A stretch of 64,000 nucleotides of DNA from Glaciimonas sp. PAMC28666 (GCF_016917355.1 NZ_CP070304.1:2480001-2544000); one strand, 5' to 3'; counted from the first letter of the stretch, positions 8,518-19,584 are shown. Notes: generated by a model not told the origin, from the sequence alone. Translations and numbers: made by a program.

Positions 8518-9876
8518 ATGAATGATTCCAGACTACCTTCCAAGAGCGTTTTAGCGGCTTCCGCGGCCTATGGCGCGCGCGGTGTTTCTTCGCAAAATGT
8601 TGTCCACAGCGATATCTGCATTGTCGGAAATGGTGCGGTTGGTAAGACGGCTGCGCTCGGATTGGCGCAGGCGGGGCTCACTGTCACCTTATTGGCACCA
8701 CCTTCCGCGGCCCCGCAGAGCGGACCTGTGGGCGGCCCAGCCGGTGCCTCATCCATCCCCTCGCTACGTGCAGAAAAGGATATCGGTAACGATCCCACCG
8801 CCTGGGACCCCCGCGTTTATGCGCTGAATCATGTTGCTCGTAGCCTGCTGTCCGGCCTTAAAGTATGGGATGCCCTTGATGCCAGTCGGATTGCGCCAGT
8901 GGAGAGCATGCTGGTCAAAGGCGGGGCAGATGCGGATGCGGGGAGTATTTCCTTCGATGCTTTTAGTGCGCGGACCGGCGCGTTGGCGTGGATTGTTGAG
9001 GATCGCAATCTGAATCAGGCGCTGGATGCGGCGTTGAAATTTGCGCATAACGTGCGTGTGGTGCATGGTCGCGCGCAGCAGATGACCGTTGATTCCGACG
9101 GATGTGATAACGCTATGTTGACCCTGGAAGACGGCACGTTGCTGACTTCTGCATTGATAGTGGGCGCTGATGGCGCGCAATCGTGGGTGCGTCATCAATG
9201 CGATATCGGGATCGATTACCGCTCTTATCATCAACGGGCGATAGTCGCTAACTTTGAAGTTGCTTTGCCGCATCACGGCGTTGCGCATCAATGGTTCACT
9301 GCCGAAGAAGGGATTGTCGCGTTGTTGCCGTTGCCCGGTCAGCGGATGTCATTGGTATGGTCAGCACCAGAAAGCCTGGCTTCGACCTTGCTCAGCGAGT
9401 CCATGTCGCAACTGGCGCAGCGGTTGTCTTTGTTGGCGGGCGATCAGCTCGGCCGATTGACGCCCTTGCAACCTGAGAGTGTACAAAGTTTTCCACTGGC
9501 GTTAATTCGCAGCCATGCTTTGGTTGCGCCGCGGGTTGCGTTGATCGGGGACGCGGCGCATGTGGTGCATCCGCTCGCCGGGCAAGGAATGAATTTGGGT
9601 TTTGGCGATGTTAGCGCCTTGATAAAGGCGCTAAGTGAACGCGGTGCGCAGCGTGATTGTGGCGATGCGACGGTGTTGTCAAAATACGCCCGTTCGCGCA
9701 AAGAAGAGATTCTATTAATGCAACTTGCGACCGATGGTCTGGAGCGGTTGTTCGGGCTGGACATTGCGCCGCTGCGCATGGTGAGAAACGTGGGATTGAA
9801 CTTGCTGGACAGACTGCCGGTCTTAAAGCGGCGACTGATGGGTCACGCGTTTGGTCGGACATTTGAAAAAAATTGA
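8518..9876 (+). CDS. UbiH/UbiF-family FAD-dependent ubiquinone hydroxylase
   Basis: A 452-residue flavoprotein monooxygenase of the UbiH/UbiF/VisC/COQ6 family, expected to hydroxylate the ring of a ubiquinone precursor at the inner membrane. The FAD-binding GxGxxG is at G37-G42 (VGNGAVGK), and the second FAD motif GDAAHVVHPLAGQGMN begins at G344. The first 32 residues precede the Rossmann fold and are not conserved in the family. No other plausible start exists between the ATG at 8518 and the Rossmann motif. The stop overlaps an in-frame ATG of the dsbC reading frame, so it may be co-transcribed with dsbC. Which ring position it hydroxylates cannot be said. Confidence 0.88.
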   Translation: MNDSRLPSKSVLAASAAYGARGVSSQNVVHSDICIVGNGAVGKTAALGLAQAGLTVTLLAPPSAAPQSGPVGGPAGASSIPSLRAEKDIGNDPTAWDPRVYALNHVARSLLSGLKVWDALDASRIAPVESMLVKGGADADAGSISFDAFSARTGALAWIVEDRNLNQALDAALKFAHNVRVVHGRAQQMTVDSDGCDNAMLTLEDGTLLTSALIVGADGAQSWVRHQCDIGIDYRSYHQRAIVANFEVALPHHGVAHQWFTAEEGIVALLPLPGQRMSLVWSAPESLASTLLSESMSQLAQRLSLLAGDQLGRLTPLQPESVQSFPLALIRSHALVAPRVALIGDAAHVVHPLAGQGMNLGFGDVSALIKALSERGAQRDCGDATVLSKYARSRKEEILLMQLATDGLERLFGLDIAPLRMVRNVGLNLLDRLPVLKRRLMGHAFGRTFEKN

Positions 9877-9887
9877 TGGGAGTTGTA

Positions 9888-10655
9888 ATGCAAGTACGGA
9901 TTTGGGAACGTTTGAAGCCATTGTTGCTGGCAGTGGTGCTGGGTTCGTTGACGACGGCAGCGATGGCCGAAACAGCGCAGGAAACGGCGGTCAAGAAGCT
10001 TATCGAGCCGCGTTTGGGGGATGGCGTCAAAGTTGATGCTGTTGCCAAAACGCCGTATTTGGGGATGTTTGAAGTGCGCGTCGGGAAGGACATTTTTTAC
10101 ACCGACGCCAACGCTAAATATATGTTTGTGGGGCGCATTCTCGACGCCAAGAGCTCAAGGGATTACACCAAAGAGCGCATGGATGAAATCAGCAAGGTGA
10201 AATTTTCGGATTTGCCGCTGGATCTGGCGATGAAGTCAGTAAAAGGTAACGGCAAGCGCGTTATCGCGGTATTCGAAGATCCAAACTGCGGTTATTGCAA
10301 GAAATTCCGCAAGACCTTGCAAGAGGTGGACAACGTTACCGTCTATACCTTTATGTACAATATTCTGGCCCCAGACTCTGCAGTGAAGTCGAAAAACGTC
10401 TGGTGCAGTGCGAATCGTGACAAAGCATGGGACGATTGGATGTTGAACGGAAAGTTGCCCGCCACAGCAGCGGCTAGCTGCGCAACGACACCGAACGACA
10501 AAGTGCTGGCGCTCGGGCAGGCGCTTGGGGTGAGCGGTACGCCGACCATTATCTTTGCCGATGGCTCACGTATTCCGGGCTTTATTGATGCGAAAGCGCT
10601 TGAAGACAAGTTCGCTTCGGTCGTGTCGGTGGCACCGGTCGCATCCAGTAAATAA
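9888..10655 (+). CDS. dsbC: Thiol:disulfide interchange protein DsbC
   Basis: A 255-residue periplasmic disulfide isomerase that reshuffles wrong disulfides in exported proteins and is kept reduced by DsbD. A signal peptide is clear (positively charged start, hydrophobic run, AMA cleavage site near residue 25). The thioredoxin-fold active site CGYC is at C134-C137 within FEDPNCGYCKKF, and a cis-proline loop (SGTPTI) lies near the end. A second Cys pair is present in the C-terminal half. The ATG at 9888 is preferred to ones at 9876 and 9873 because GGGAG lies five bases upstream. The gene follows the hydroxylase with almost no gap. Confidence 0.93.
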   Translation: MQVRIWERLKPLLLAVVLGSLTTAAMAETAQETAVKKLIEPRLGDGVKVDAVAKTPYLGMFEVRVGKDIFYTDANAKYMFVGRILDAKSSRDYTKERMDEISKVKFSDLPLDLAMKSVKGNGKRVIAVFEDPNCGYCKKFRKTLQEVDNVTVYTFMYNILAPDSAVKSKNVWCSANRDKAWDDWMLNGKLPATAAASCATTPNDKVLALGQALGVSGTPTIIFADGSRIPGFIDAKALEDKFASVVSVAPVASSK

Positions 10656-10669
10656 CGATTGACGGCCGA

Positions 10670-11278
10670 ATGGATCTTGCCGCCTCCGGTCAAATAGTCG
10701 GTATCTTGCTGGCGGCCGGACGCGGGCGTCGTTTCGATTCGAGCGGGAAGCAAAGCAAATTGCTCCAACTTCTTCCCGGTGGCGAATCGATTTTGGCAAC
10801 GGCTGCAAAGAATCTATCCACGGTACTGCCAAGCGCCGTCGTATGCCGGGCTGATACTGCTGCGGCAGCGGCGCACATGGCCGCGCATCTTCAATACGGT
10901 AAATATGGCGGTACCCTGCTTCATTGCCCGAATGCGGATGACGGCATGGCGGCGACGCTCGTGTACGGTCTTCAGCAAACGGCGACAGCGGCGGGGTGGG
11001 TGATCGCGTTGGCCGATATGCCCTTCGTTCAGGTTGCTACGATTCTGGCGTTAAAAACGGCGCTGGAGCAGGGCGCTGATATTGCCGTTCCCGTGTGTAA
11101 TCAGCGGCGCGGCAATCCGGTGGCTTTCAGCCATCGCCATTTATCGCGGTTATTGGCGCTACGCGGCGATCAGGGCGCGCGTGCTCTGTTGCAGCATTTT
11201 CCTGTGGCGGAGGTGGTCGTGGATGATCGGGGTGTCCTGCAGGACATAGATACCGTCGCCGATATACCACATTCGTAA
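10670..11278 (+). CDS. MobA-like nucleotidyltransferase (molybdenum cofactor cytidylyltransferase type)
   Basis: A 202-residue MobA-like NTP transferase. The N-terminal nucleotide-binding motif LAAGRGRRF is followed by KQSKLL, and the ALADMPFV metal-site motif lies in the middle. It resembles MocA, which transfers CMP to molybdopterin, and related small NTP transferases that serve xanthine dehydrogenase-type enzymes. No molybdenum enzyme is encoded nearby, so the substrate is not confirmed. The ATG follows the dsbC stop by 14 bp, so co-transcription with dsbC is likely. It is cytoplasmic, with no signal or membrane segment. Confidence 0.75.
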   Translation: MDLAASGQIVGILLAAGRGRRFDSSGKQSKLLQLLPGGESILATAAKNLSTVLPSAVVCRADTAAAAAHMAAHLQYGKYGGTLLHCPNADDGMAATLVYGLQQTATAAGWVIALADMPFVQVATILALKTALEQGADIAVPVCNQRRGNPVAFSHRHLSRLLALRGDQGARALLQHFPVAEVVVDDRGVLQDIDTVADIPHS

Positions 11279-11568
11279 GCTGTTATTACCCGTTTGATCG
11301 TCAACGCGCATACCAGGCCAATAAGCGCATGTTGGTTACGCGATAACCCCGTAGACTATTGTTCTTTCACGCCATCGGAAGATTCACCCCATTTCTAAAT
11401 CACATCTGCAAGTTGCTATCGGCTCTTGCCTGGCATTCGATCTGTGTGCGAATCCCTATGCTGGCGTCGTTCTCAATTTGCCTGGCGTTCAGGTTTGATT
11501 TAGCTAAATGAAAAATCTCTCCCACTTGATGCCGTGTCGGTGTTCCACTAACTAGTCAACCTCCCGCG

Positions 11569-12039
11569 ATGAATCCACATTTCTTAAATAAACGCCTGAT
11601 CATTGTTCTTGGCTATACGGGCCTGGTCCCGTTCGTACTGTTGACGCTGGGTTGTTGGGTAGTGAGCCCCGATTGGCTCGGCGAGTTTATTCGCGGTCAG
11701 ATGGCGTATGGTGTCGCCGCGTTATCATTTCTCGGAGGAATTCATTGGGGCGCGATGGTATTGCGCGCTGACCTGTCGGCGGAGCGCACCAAAAGGGCGT
11801 TAATTTGGGGCATCATGCCAACTACTATCGCCTGGTTTTCGACCCTCTTCTTCGCGTATGGTTATACTTTGTTGATTCTCGGCTTTATCGCGGCATATCA
11901 GGTGGACAAGCGTTTGTTCGTCTGGTATGGCTTGCCTGGCTGGTTCATTGAATTACGTTATAGATTAACTTGTGCAGCGGTCGGCGCTATGGTGTTGGCA
12001 ATGCTTGCTGCCGGAGTGAGAGGAAATCTCGGTGCATAA
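11569..12039 (+). CDS. DUF3429 family inner-membrane protein
   Basis: A 156-residue integral membrane protein with about four or five hydrophobic segments. The segment SFLGGIHWGAMVL after the second helix and GIMPTTIAWFSTL are typical of the DUF3429 family, for which no function is established. The start ATG at 11569 lies 290 bp after the MobA-like gene. The last 8 bp overlap the GTG start of the peptidase gene, suggesting translational coupling. Confidence 0.75.
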   Translation: MNPHFLNKRLIIVLGYTGLVPFVLLTLGCWVVSPDWLGEFIRGQMAYGVAALSFLGGIHWGAMVLRADLSAERTKRALIWGIMPTTIAWFSTLFFAYGYTLLILGFIAAYQVDKRLFVWYGLPGWFIELRYRLTCAAVGAMVLAMLAAGVRGNLGA

Positions 12040-14074
12040 ATCTACGCAAAAATCTTCTGCAAAACCGACGGCAAAATCCATCGCCAAATCGGCTATGTCG
12101 AAGTCGGGCGTCAAGCGGACCAAAACGGTGTTGAAAGCAAGTACCAGGCTGAACGCCAAGTCGAGCACTAAGTCGAGCACTAAGTCCGGTGCCAGGTTGT
12201 TGGCCCAGTCGCTGACCGAGCATTTGTCTCGTAGCGATAGGGCTGAGGCGGCTCTACGCACTGCCAGCCTGCATTACAGTATTATCGCGGCCGACCCCGC
12301 CGCCCATTTATTTGCGGTGACGTTAGTGATCAATGCGCCTGCGGCTGTGGGGCAAATTGTGGCGCTACCGGCGTGGATTCCGGGTAGTTACATGATCCGC
12401 GAATTTGCGCGTCATGTTGTACAAATCCGTGGTGAATCGAACGGCCAAACGATCGCGCTAAAAAAACTCGATAAACATTCCTGGCAAGCCGCACCTTGTG
12501 ACGGGCCGCTGACATTGCACTATCAGGTGTACGCGTGGGATTTGTCCGTTCGTGCCGCACATCTGGATCAGACGCATGGTTTTTTTAACGGTACCAGCGT
12601 ATTTCTACGGGTCGTGGGACAAGAAAATATCTCGCACGTGGTGGATATCCAGCGTCCTCAAGGCGATGAATATGCGGATTGGCGTATCGCTACGGCGTTA
12701 CCGACTTTAAAGGCCCGGCGCGGCACTTTCGGCACTTATGCGGCGGCCAATTACGATGAGTTGATCGATCATCCTGTGGAGATGGGTTTATTTCAACTGG
12801 CCACATTCAAAGCGCATGGCGTGCCGCATGAGATCGCCATTACCGGCAACGTGCCAAATCTGGACATGCCGCGTTTGAGCGCGGATCTTAAAAAGATTTG
12901 TGAAACGCAGATCGCCTTCTTTGAGCCGGCAGGAACCAAATTTGCCAGGCAAGCGCCGATGCCGCGGTATGTATTTTTAACGTTGGCAGTGGGCGACGGT
13001 TATGGCGGTCTTGAACATCGTGCCTCGACCGCATTGATTTGTGCCAGGGCAGATTTGCCGGTGAAGGGGCAGCCTGAAACCAGTGACGGTTATCGTACCT
13101 TTTTGGGTCTTTGCAGTCATGAATATTTCCATACATGGAACATCAAGCGCATCAAGCCTGCGGCGTTTGCACCCTATGATTTACAGGTCGAAAATTACAC
13201 ACCGTTGTTGTGGCTGTTCGAAGGTTTTACCAGTTATTACGATGACTTGATGTTGTTCCGGTGTGGTCTGATCGATCAGCCCCAATATTTGAAAATGGTC
13301 ACTAAAACGATTAATGGCGTGCTGCTCGGAACTGGACGTCGCAAGCAGAGCGTGGCTGAGTCAAGCTTCGACGCCTGGGTAAAATATTATCGTCAGGATG
13401 AAAACGCGCCAAACGCGATCATCAGCTACTACACGAAAGGCTCGCTGGTCGCGCTGGCGCTGGATTTAATGATCCGCAGCGAAACCAAAAACAAGAAATC
13501 GCTGGATGATGTCATGCGCGCGTTGTGGCAACATTATGGCCGTGATTTTTTTGCGAATAACGACATGGCGGGAAGAGGCGTGACGGAAGCGGCGGTCGAA
13601 ACCTTATTCGATGCGGTGACCGGACTGAAGTTAAAACGTTTCTTTGATCGGTTTGTGCGCGGTACCGAAGATCTGCCGTTAGCAAAGTTGCTTGCTACCG
13701 CAGGCGTAACGATTGCCGACACACGTAAAACGGCAAAGCCGGGTTTGGGCGCGCGCATTAACCGCGTCGGTGCTGAAAGCAAAGTGGCAAATGTTTATGA
13801 AGGTGGCACGGCCCATCGTGCCGGTTTGTCGGCCGGGGATATGTTGCTGGCGCTCGATGGTATTCGTGTGACGTCGAATCTGGATATTCTTCTGGCCCGC
13901 TATCGGGTTGGCGATACCGTGACGCTGCATGTATTCCGGCGCGATGAATTGTTGGTGCTACAGGTCAGGTTGTTGGCTGATGCGACGCCGCAATGGGACC
14001 TTAAGGCAGAGTTGAAGCCAGTCGCCATTTTAGCGGCGCGTAATGCGTGGCTGGACGGAAGAACGGGGCGCTAA
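12032..14074 (+). CDS. M61 family (glycyl aminopeptidase-type) metallopeptidase with PDZ domain
   Basis: A 680-residue zinc peptidase. The M61 catalytic motif HEYFH is at 363-367, with the third ligand in LFEGFTSYY (E397). A PDZ domain occupies about 585-655 (AGLSAGDMLLALDG). The family cleaves N-terminal glycine or alanine in the known member. The GTG start overlaps the DUF3429 stop and has a good ribosome site (GAGAGGA, 8 bases upstream). Residues 1 to about 85 form a Lys/Ser/Thr/Ala-rich low-complexity tail not expected in the family, and it includes a tandem 12-bp duplication (12158-12181). No signal peptide is seen, so a cytoplasmic location is likely. Confidence 0.87.
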   Translation: MHKSTQKSSAKPTAKSIAKSAMSKSGVKRTKTVLKASTRLNAKSSTKSSTKSGARLLAQSLTEHLSRSDRAEAALRTASLHYSIIAADPAAHLFAVTLVINAPAAVGQIVALPAWIPGSYMIREFARHVVQIRGESNGQTIALKKLDKHSWQAAPCDGPLTLHYQVYAWDLSVRAAHLDQTHGFFNGTSVFLRVVGQENISHVVDIQRPQGDEYADWRIATALPTLKARRGTFGTYAAANYDELIDHPVEMGLFQLATFKAHGVPHEIAITGNVPNLDMPRLSADLKKICETQIAFFEPAGTKFARQAPMPRYVFLTLAVGDGYGGLEHRASTALICARADLPVKGQPETSDGYRTFLGLCSHEYFHTWNIKRIKPAAFAPYDLQVENYTPLLWLFEGFTSYYDDLMLFRCGLIDQPQYLKMVTKTINGVLLGTGRRKQSVAESSFDAWVKYYRQDENAPNAIISYYTKGSLVALALDLMIRSETKNKKSLDDVMRALWQHYGRDFFANNDMAGRGVTEAAVETLFDAVTGLKLKRFFDRFVRGTEDLPLAKLLATAGVTIADTRKTAKPGLGARINRVGAESKVANVYEGGTAHRAGLSAGDMLLALDGIRVTSNLDILLARYRVGDTVTLHVFRRDELLVLQVRLLADATPQWDLKAELKPVAILAARNAWLDGRTGR

Positions 14075-14136
14075 CGGTTGATGTGTGGGCGGGTTTGAGG
14101 GCAAAAACATTGGCAAACTGCGCTTTCGCACATTCG

Positions 14137-14745
14137 TTAATGTGCCTTCAGACCGCTCCAGCGTGGCGTCAGGGTATGAGCAATGCCATATAAATCAAGC
14201 ACGCGACCGACAGTGTGGTCGATCATCTCGTTGATGGTTTTGGGACGATGATAAAAGCCCGGAAGGGGCGGAAAAATAATCCCGCCCATTTCGGTAACGC
14301 TGGTCATATTGCGCAGGTGCGCTAAATTGAATGGCGTCTCCCGTACCATGAGCGTGAGCCGACGACGCTCTTTTAGCACAACGTCTGCGGCCCGCGTTAT
14401 CAAATTGTCCGACAGTCCATTTGCCACCGCTGCCAGGGTTTTCATCGAGCAGGGCGCGACGATCATGCCGTCAGACTGAAACGATCCACTCGCAATCGAG
14501 GCCCCGACATCGCGCACGTTGTATGTCACGTCTGCCAATGCCTCTACTTCTTTGCGACGCATATCGAGTTCTTGATGCAAATTCAGTACGCCCGCGTCCG
14601 AGATCAATAAATGCGACTCGATCTCGGGTACTTCGCGCAAAAACTGTAGCAGCCGCACGCCGTAGGCAACACCGGTTGCGCCAGTGATGGCGATGATTAA
14701 TCGCCGTGATGGCGCGGAACATTCCTCGGGGGCGACTGATACCAC
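14137..14745 (-). CDS. ubiX: Flavin prenyltransferase UbiX
   Basis: A 202-residue flavoprotein-fold enzyme that attaches a dimethylallyl unit to FMN, making the cofactor used by UbiD in ubiquinone synthesis. Family motifs are ITGATGVAYG (20-29), the central APCSMKTLAAVANG and the VRETPFNLAHLRNM block near the C-terminus. The gene begins 7 bp after grxD ends and probably shares its transcript. With the UbiH-like hydroxylase nearby it is the second ubiquinone-related gene in the window; no ubiD is present here. Confidence 0.95.
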   Translation of the reverse strand: MVSVAPEECSAPSRRLIIAITGATGVAYGVRLLQFLREVPEIESHLLISDAGVLNLHQELDMRRKEVEALADVTYNVRDVGASIASGSFQSDGMIVAPCSMKTLAAVANGLSDNLITRAADVVLKERRRLTLMVRETPFNLAHLRNMTSVTEMGGIIFPPLPGFYHRPKTINEMIDHTVGRVLDLYGIAHTLTPRWSGLKAH

Positions 14746-14752
14746 AGACTGC

Positions 14753-15064
14753 TTACGGCGCCAGCAGGGTTTTCAGCTCGCCGGACTCATGCATCTCGTT
14801 CATGATGTCGGAGCCGCCTACAAATTCACCTTTAACATATAACTGCGGGACGGTCGGCCAGTTAGAATAGTCCTTGATGCCTTGACGCACGGCGGGATCT
14901 TCCAGCACATTAATCGTCACGATGTTTTCCGCGCCGTTGGCTTTCAGCAGTTGAATAGCCCGGCCTGAAAAACCGCACTGTGGAAATTGTGCTGTGCCTT
15001 TCATGAACAAAACCACTGGGTTTTGTGTCACGGTTTCTTTGATCCACGTTTGTACTTCGCTCAT
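14753..15064 (-). CDS. grxD: Monothiol glutaredoxin Grx4 (GrxD)
   Basis: A 103-residue monothiol glutaredoxin with the CGFS active site at C30, preceded by the TAQFPQ segment and followed by a GSDIMNEMHESGEL C-terminus. Grx4-type proteins bind a [2Fe-2S] cluster with glutathione and pass it to acceptor proteins, and they work with BolA. The protein is cytoplasmic. Start is the ATG at 15064. It lies upstream of ubiX in one unit, divergent from rplU. Confidence 0.96.
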   Translation of the reverse strand: MSEVQTWIKETVTQNPVVLFMKGTAQFPQCGFSGRAIQLLKANGAENIVTINVLEDPAVRQGIKDYSNWPTVPQLYVKGEFVGGSDIMNEMHESGELKTLLAP

Positions 15065-15180
15065 GGCGATACCTTAAAATTGTTCAGAATGTAGTCATTA
15101 TATGAAAAAGTGGCGTGTGCCGCTGACGCGACTGAAATGCGACACAATTAACGTGTGCTTAAGGCAATTGTCAAGAGTTT

Positions 15181-15209
15181 TTGACGCTTTAGCGAAGACT
15201 ATGTATAAT
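15181..15209 (+). promoter_or_regulatory. Sigma-70 promoter of rplU-rpmA
   Basis: TTGACG (15181-15186), a 17-base spacer, then TATAAT (15204-15209). This is a near-consensus promoter about 90 bases upstream of the rplU start. Confidence 0.8.
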
Positions 15210-15300
15210 CTCAGGTTCTCCCGACTCCGGATGACATTTTATGCCGTACCGGGAAGGATGAATTGTTGTTGGTTCTTCAATTATTTCGATGAGGTTTCAT

Positions 15301-15612
15301 ATGTACGCGGTCATAAAAACCGGTGGCAAACAATATAAAGTTATTGCCGGCGAAAAACTTAAAATAGAACAGATACCTGCAGACATTGGCACCGAACTCA
15401 CTATTGATCAAGTGCTTGCAGTTGGCGCTGGCGATACCCTGCAGGTTGGGGTGCCATTGGTCGAAGGTGCTACGGTGTTGGTTAAGGTATTGGCGCAAGG
15501 TCGCCACGATAAAGTCAAGATCTTCAAAATGCGTCGTCGTAAGCATTATCAGAAGCATCAAGGCCATCGTCAAAATTACACCGAAATTCAAATCGTTTCG
15601 ATCAACGCTTAA
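15301..15612 (+). CDS. rplU: 50S ribosomal protein L21
   Basis: A 103-residue large-subunit ribosomal protein. The N-terminus [14 protein letters not shown] and the C-terminal [14 protein letters not shown] block are diagnostic; the C-terminal part binds 23S rRNA. The ATG at 15301 is chosen because the conserved start is there and GAGG lies seven bases upstream; an earlier in-frame ATG at 15289 would add four residues. It is followed by rpmA after 124 bp, the usual bacterial order. A strong promoter precedes it. Confidence 0.98.
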   Translation: MYAVIKTGGKQYKVIAGEKLKIEQIPADIGTELTIDQVLAVGAGDTLQVGVPLVEGATVLVKVLAQGRHDKVKIFKMRRRKHYQKHQGHRQNYTEIQIVSINA

Positions 15613-15736
15613 TTTCATCAGGCTTCGTTTAGAACCGCCCCGGTATTACGCAATGCAGTATCTGCGAGGGCATCAGGTGCTAAATGAAGCCTCATCGATT
15701 ACGTCGATTGACTTAACCAAATATCAGGAGTTTTAA

Positions 15737-16000
15737 ATGGCACATAAAAAAGGCGGCGGCACTACGCGCAACGGCCGTGACTCAGAGTCAAAACGACTCG
15801 GCGTCAAGGTCTACGGTGGCCAGGCGATCAACGCCGGCGGCATCATTATTCGTCAACGCGGCACTAAGACGCATCCTGGCGAAAATGTTGGCATGGGCAA
15901 GGATCACACCCTGTTCGCACTGATTCAAGGCAAAGTACAATTTGTGATTAAAGGTGCTGAAAAGCGCCAATATGTCACTGTTGTGGCTGCAGCAGCTTAA
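15737..16000 (+). CDS. rpmA: 50S ribosomal protein L27
   Basis: An 87-residue ribosomal protein with the diagnostic N-terminus [19 protein letters not shown], whose tail reaches the peptidyl transferase centre, and the internal [18 protein letters not shown]. An AGGAG site precedes the ATG. A Rho-independent terminator follows within 75 bp, so obgE is not simply in the same transcript. Confidence 0.98.
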   Translation: MAHKKGGGTTRNGRDSESKRLGVKVYGGQAINAGGIIIRQRGTKTHPGENVGMGKDHTLFALIQGKVQFVIKGAEKRQYVTVVAAAA

Positions 16001-16044
16001 GCAATTTGCTTGAAAAAGAAGCGCGAAGCGCAAGCTTTGCCGCG

Positions 16045-16073
16045 AAAGGCTCTGCCGCAGGTAGAGCCTTTTT
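16045..16073 (+). terminator. Rho-independent terminator after rpmA
   Basis: A 9-bp perfect stem AAAGGCTCT / AGAGCCTTT with a 9-base loop, followed by a T-run. It lies 45 bp after the rpmA stop. Confidence 0.85.
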
Positions 16074-16079
16074 AGTTTT

Positions 16080-17596
<1,517 letters not shown>

Positions 17597-17769
17597 TTTG
17601 GGGAGCTTGAGCTAAGCTGGGTTCCCGCTTAGTTTTATTCCCATTTCAGCCGCATCAATGTGCTGTATGAGCTCGTTCAACCGACATGACTAGTGCTTAT
17701 TGCCCTGGCGATGTCGGTTTTTTATTATCAGCGCCAATTGAGGTGCTTTCGGCTGTGGCAGATAAAAAT

Positions 17770-18888
17770 ATGAACTCCGTCATTCAAAAAGCTAAACGTA
17801 TCATTATCAAAGTGGGATCGTCGCTGGTCACTAATGACGGCAAAGGACTGGATAGCGCGGCAATCGCGACCTGGGCGGAGCAAATTTCCGCTTTGCGTGC
17901 GTTGGGAAAAGAAGTGGTATTAGTGAGCTCTGGTGCCGTTGCAGAAGGTATGCAGCGTTTGGGTTTTGATAAACGCCCGACCAGCATCGATGAATTGCAG
18001 GCGTGTGCGGCGGTGGGGCAAATGGGACTGGCGCAAATATACGAAACCAGTTTTCGTGCGCATAACCTGCATACCGCGCAGGTGTTGTTGACCCATGCAG
18101 ATCTGGCGGATCGAGAGCGTTATCTGAATGCGCGTTCCACGCTATTTACGCTGTTGCGTTTCGGCGTTATTCCGATAATCAATGAGAACGATACGGTGGT
18201 CACGGACGAAATCAAGTTCGGCGATAACGATACGCTAGGTGCGCTGGTGGCCAATTTAATTGAGGCGGAAGCCTTGATTATCCTGACCGATCAAAAGGGC
18301 CTGTTCACCGCAGATCCGCGTAAGGATCCGAATGCCAAGTTTGTGCATGAGGCGCAAGCGGGTGATCCGGCGCTCGAAATCATGGCTGGCGATGCCGGTT
18401 CAAGCATTGGTCGGGGCGGTATGTTCACCAAAATTCTGGCGGCCAAACGTGCAGCGACGTCTGGTGCGCACACTGTCATTGCATGGGGTCGTGAGACCGA
18501 CGTGTTGACGCGGCTTGCCGCTGGTGAAGCGATTGGTACCCAGTTGAATGCGCAGACCGGCCAGCTAAAAGCGCGCAAACAATGGATGGCTGATCACCTG
18601 AAAACAGCGGGGAAAGTTTTGCTGGATGCGGGTGCGGTACAAAAGTTAACGGAAGAGGGTAAGTCGTTGCTGCCGATTGGCGTCACCGACGTGCTGGGAG
18701 AATTCGGCCGCGGCGATGTGATAACTTGTGTGAGCAGCGATGGTCGTGCGATTGCGCGCGGTATCAGCAATTACACCAGCGCTGAAACCAGGCGGATCAT
18801 GCGCCACCCATCGTCGGAAATCGCTACAATTTTGGGGTTTGTCGAAAAGTCAGAATTGATTCATCGAGACAACATGGTCTTGTTGTAA
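17770..18888 (+). CDS. proB: Glutamate 5-kinase (ProB)
   Basis: A 372-residue enzyme that phosphorylates glutamate at the 5-carboxyl, the first step of proline synthesis. The amino-acid kinase domain shows [11 protein letters not shown] near the N-terminus, the SSGAVAEGM segment and [21 protein letters not shown] domain follows in the last 90 residues (DAGAVQKL to the end). The ATG at 17770 matches the family N-terminus; an in-frame ATG at 17686 would add 28 unrelated residues. The partner proA is about 27 kb away on the other strand, so the pair is split here. A terminator follows immediately. Confidence 0.96.
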   Translation: MNSVIQKAKRIIIKVGSSLVTNDGKGLDSAAIATWAEQISALRALGKEVVLVSSGAVAEGMQRLGFDKRPTSIDELQACAAVGQMGLAQIYETSFRAHNLHTAQVLLTHADLADRERYLNARSTLFTLLRFGVIPIINENDTVVTDEIKFGDNDTLGALVANLIEAEALIILTDQKGLFTADPRKDPNAKFVHEAQAGDPALEIMAGDAGSSIGRGGMFTKILAAKRAATSGAHTVIAWGRETDVLTRLAAGEAIGTQLNAQTGQLKARKQWMADHLKTAGKVLLDAGAVQKLTEEGKSLLPIGVTDVLGEFGRGDVITCVSSDGRAIARGISNYTSAETRRIMRHPSSEIATILGFVEKSELIHRDNMVLL

Positions 18889-18893
18889 AAAAC

Positions 18894-18928
18894 AAAAAAC
18901 CGATATCGCCTGCATATCGGTTTTTTTT
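18894..18928 (+). terminator. Rho-independent terminator after proB
   Basis: Inverted repeat AAAAAACCGATAT / ATATCGGTTTTTT with a 7-base loop and an eight-T run, six bases after the proB stop. The A-run on the other side means it could also act on the minus strand for the CNP1-like gene. Confidence 0.9.
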
Positions 18929-19006
18929 AGCCATCAGACTGAATCTGAAATTCTGATTCCACCTGTCACCGGCGAGCGTCCATGCCAGGCTTGTGGTGCT
19001 TAGCGT

Positions 19007-19576
19007 TTAGCCGCCGGGTTTTAATGGACGATTATCCCTTAGGCGCGCCTGGATATCGACCGCCTTGCCCGCGATACCACCGTCCTGGCACATAAAGTCT
19101 TTGAATAACGCCGCATGTTGTCGGTTTCCGTTGACGTCGGAGATGCGTTGCCATTTGCTCAGACGCGCACGCGCCCAATTGCCGTCCGTATGCCCGAAAG
19201 CATATAATTTCTTTTCGGCTGTCTGGCAGCGGATCCCCTCGTAGCTGACATTTGACGCACCACCGCTGCTGGTGCTGACCAACGTGTAACGTACTACGCC
19301 ATCGGTTCCGACCGTGATTGACTTGAGGTCAATCGCGAATTTCATGGTCGCGGTAGGACTGACATAGAAAGACACCAGATTTGCAGCTTCTGGTTGGGGC
19401 GGTAACTGCACAGCCAGTTCTTGCCAGGTCTTCACTTCATCGTCAAAATCGTCGTCAAAGCCTGGACCTGGGCCTGAACCCGGAGCCGCATGCACGTGCG
19501 CTGCAGCGGAGATCAGGATTGCTGTAACGGCAAACAATGTGCGCAATCTTGGTTGGTGCATGGTGTCAAAAAACAT
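19007..19576 (-). CDS. CNP1-like family exported protein
   Basis: A 189-residue protein of the CNP1-like family (named after the cryptic neisserial protein), without known function. A signal peptide is visible (hydrophobic run after RTLF, cleavage near HVHA about residue 30). The mature start is rich in Gly and Asp (GPGFDDDFDDE). Conserved segments include TWQELAVQLPPQPE, SVRY-type strands and YEGIRCQT with a Cys; a second Cys is in KDFMCQDGG. It is probably periplasmic. The gene starts 8 bp after rppH and is likely co-transcribed. Confidence 0.8.
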   Translation of the reverse strand: MFFDTMHQPRLRTLFAVTAILISAAAHVHAAPGSGPGPGFDDDFDDEVKTWQELAVQLPPQPEAANLVSFYVSPTATMKFAIDLKSITVGTDGVVRYTLVSTSSGGASNVSYEGIRCQTAEKKLYAFGHTDGNWARARLSKWQRISDVNGNRQHAALFKDFMCQDGGIAGKAVDIQARLRDNRPLKPGG

Positions 19577-19584
19577 ATAAAAAC

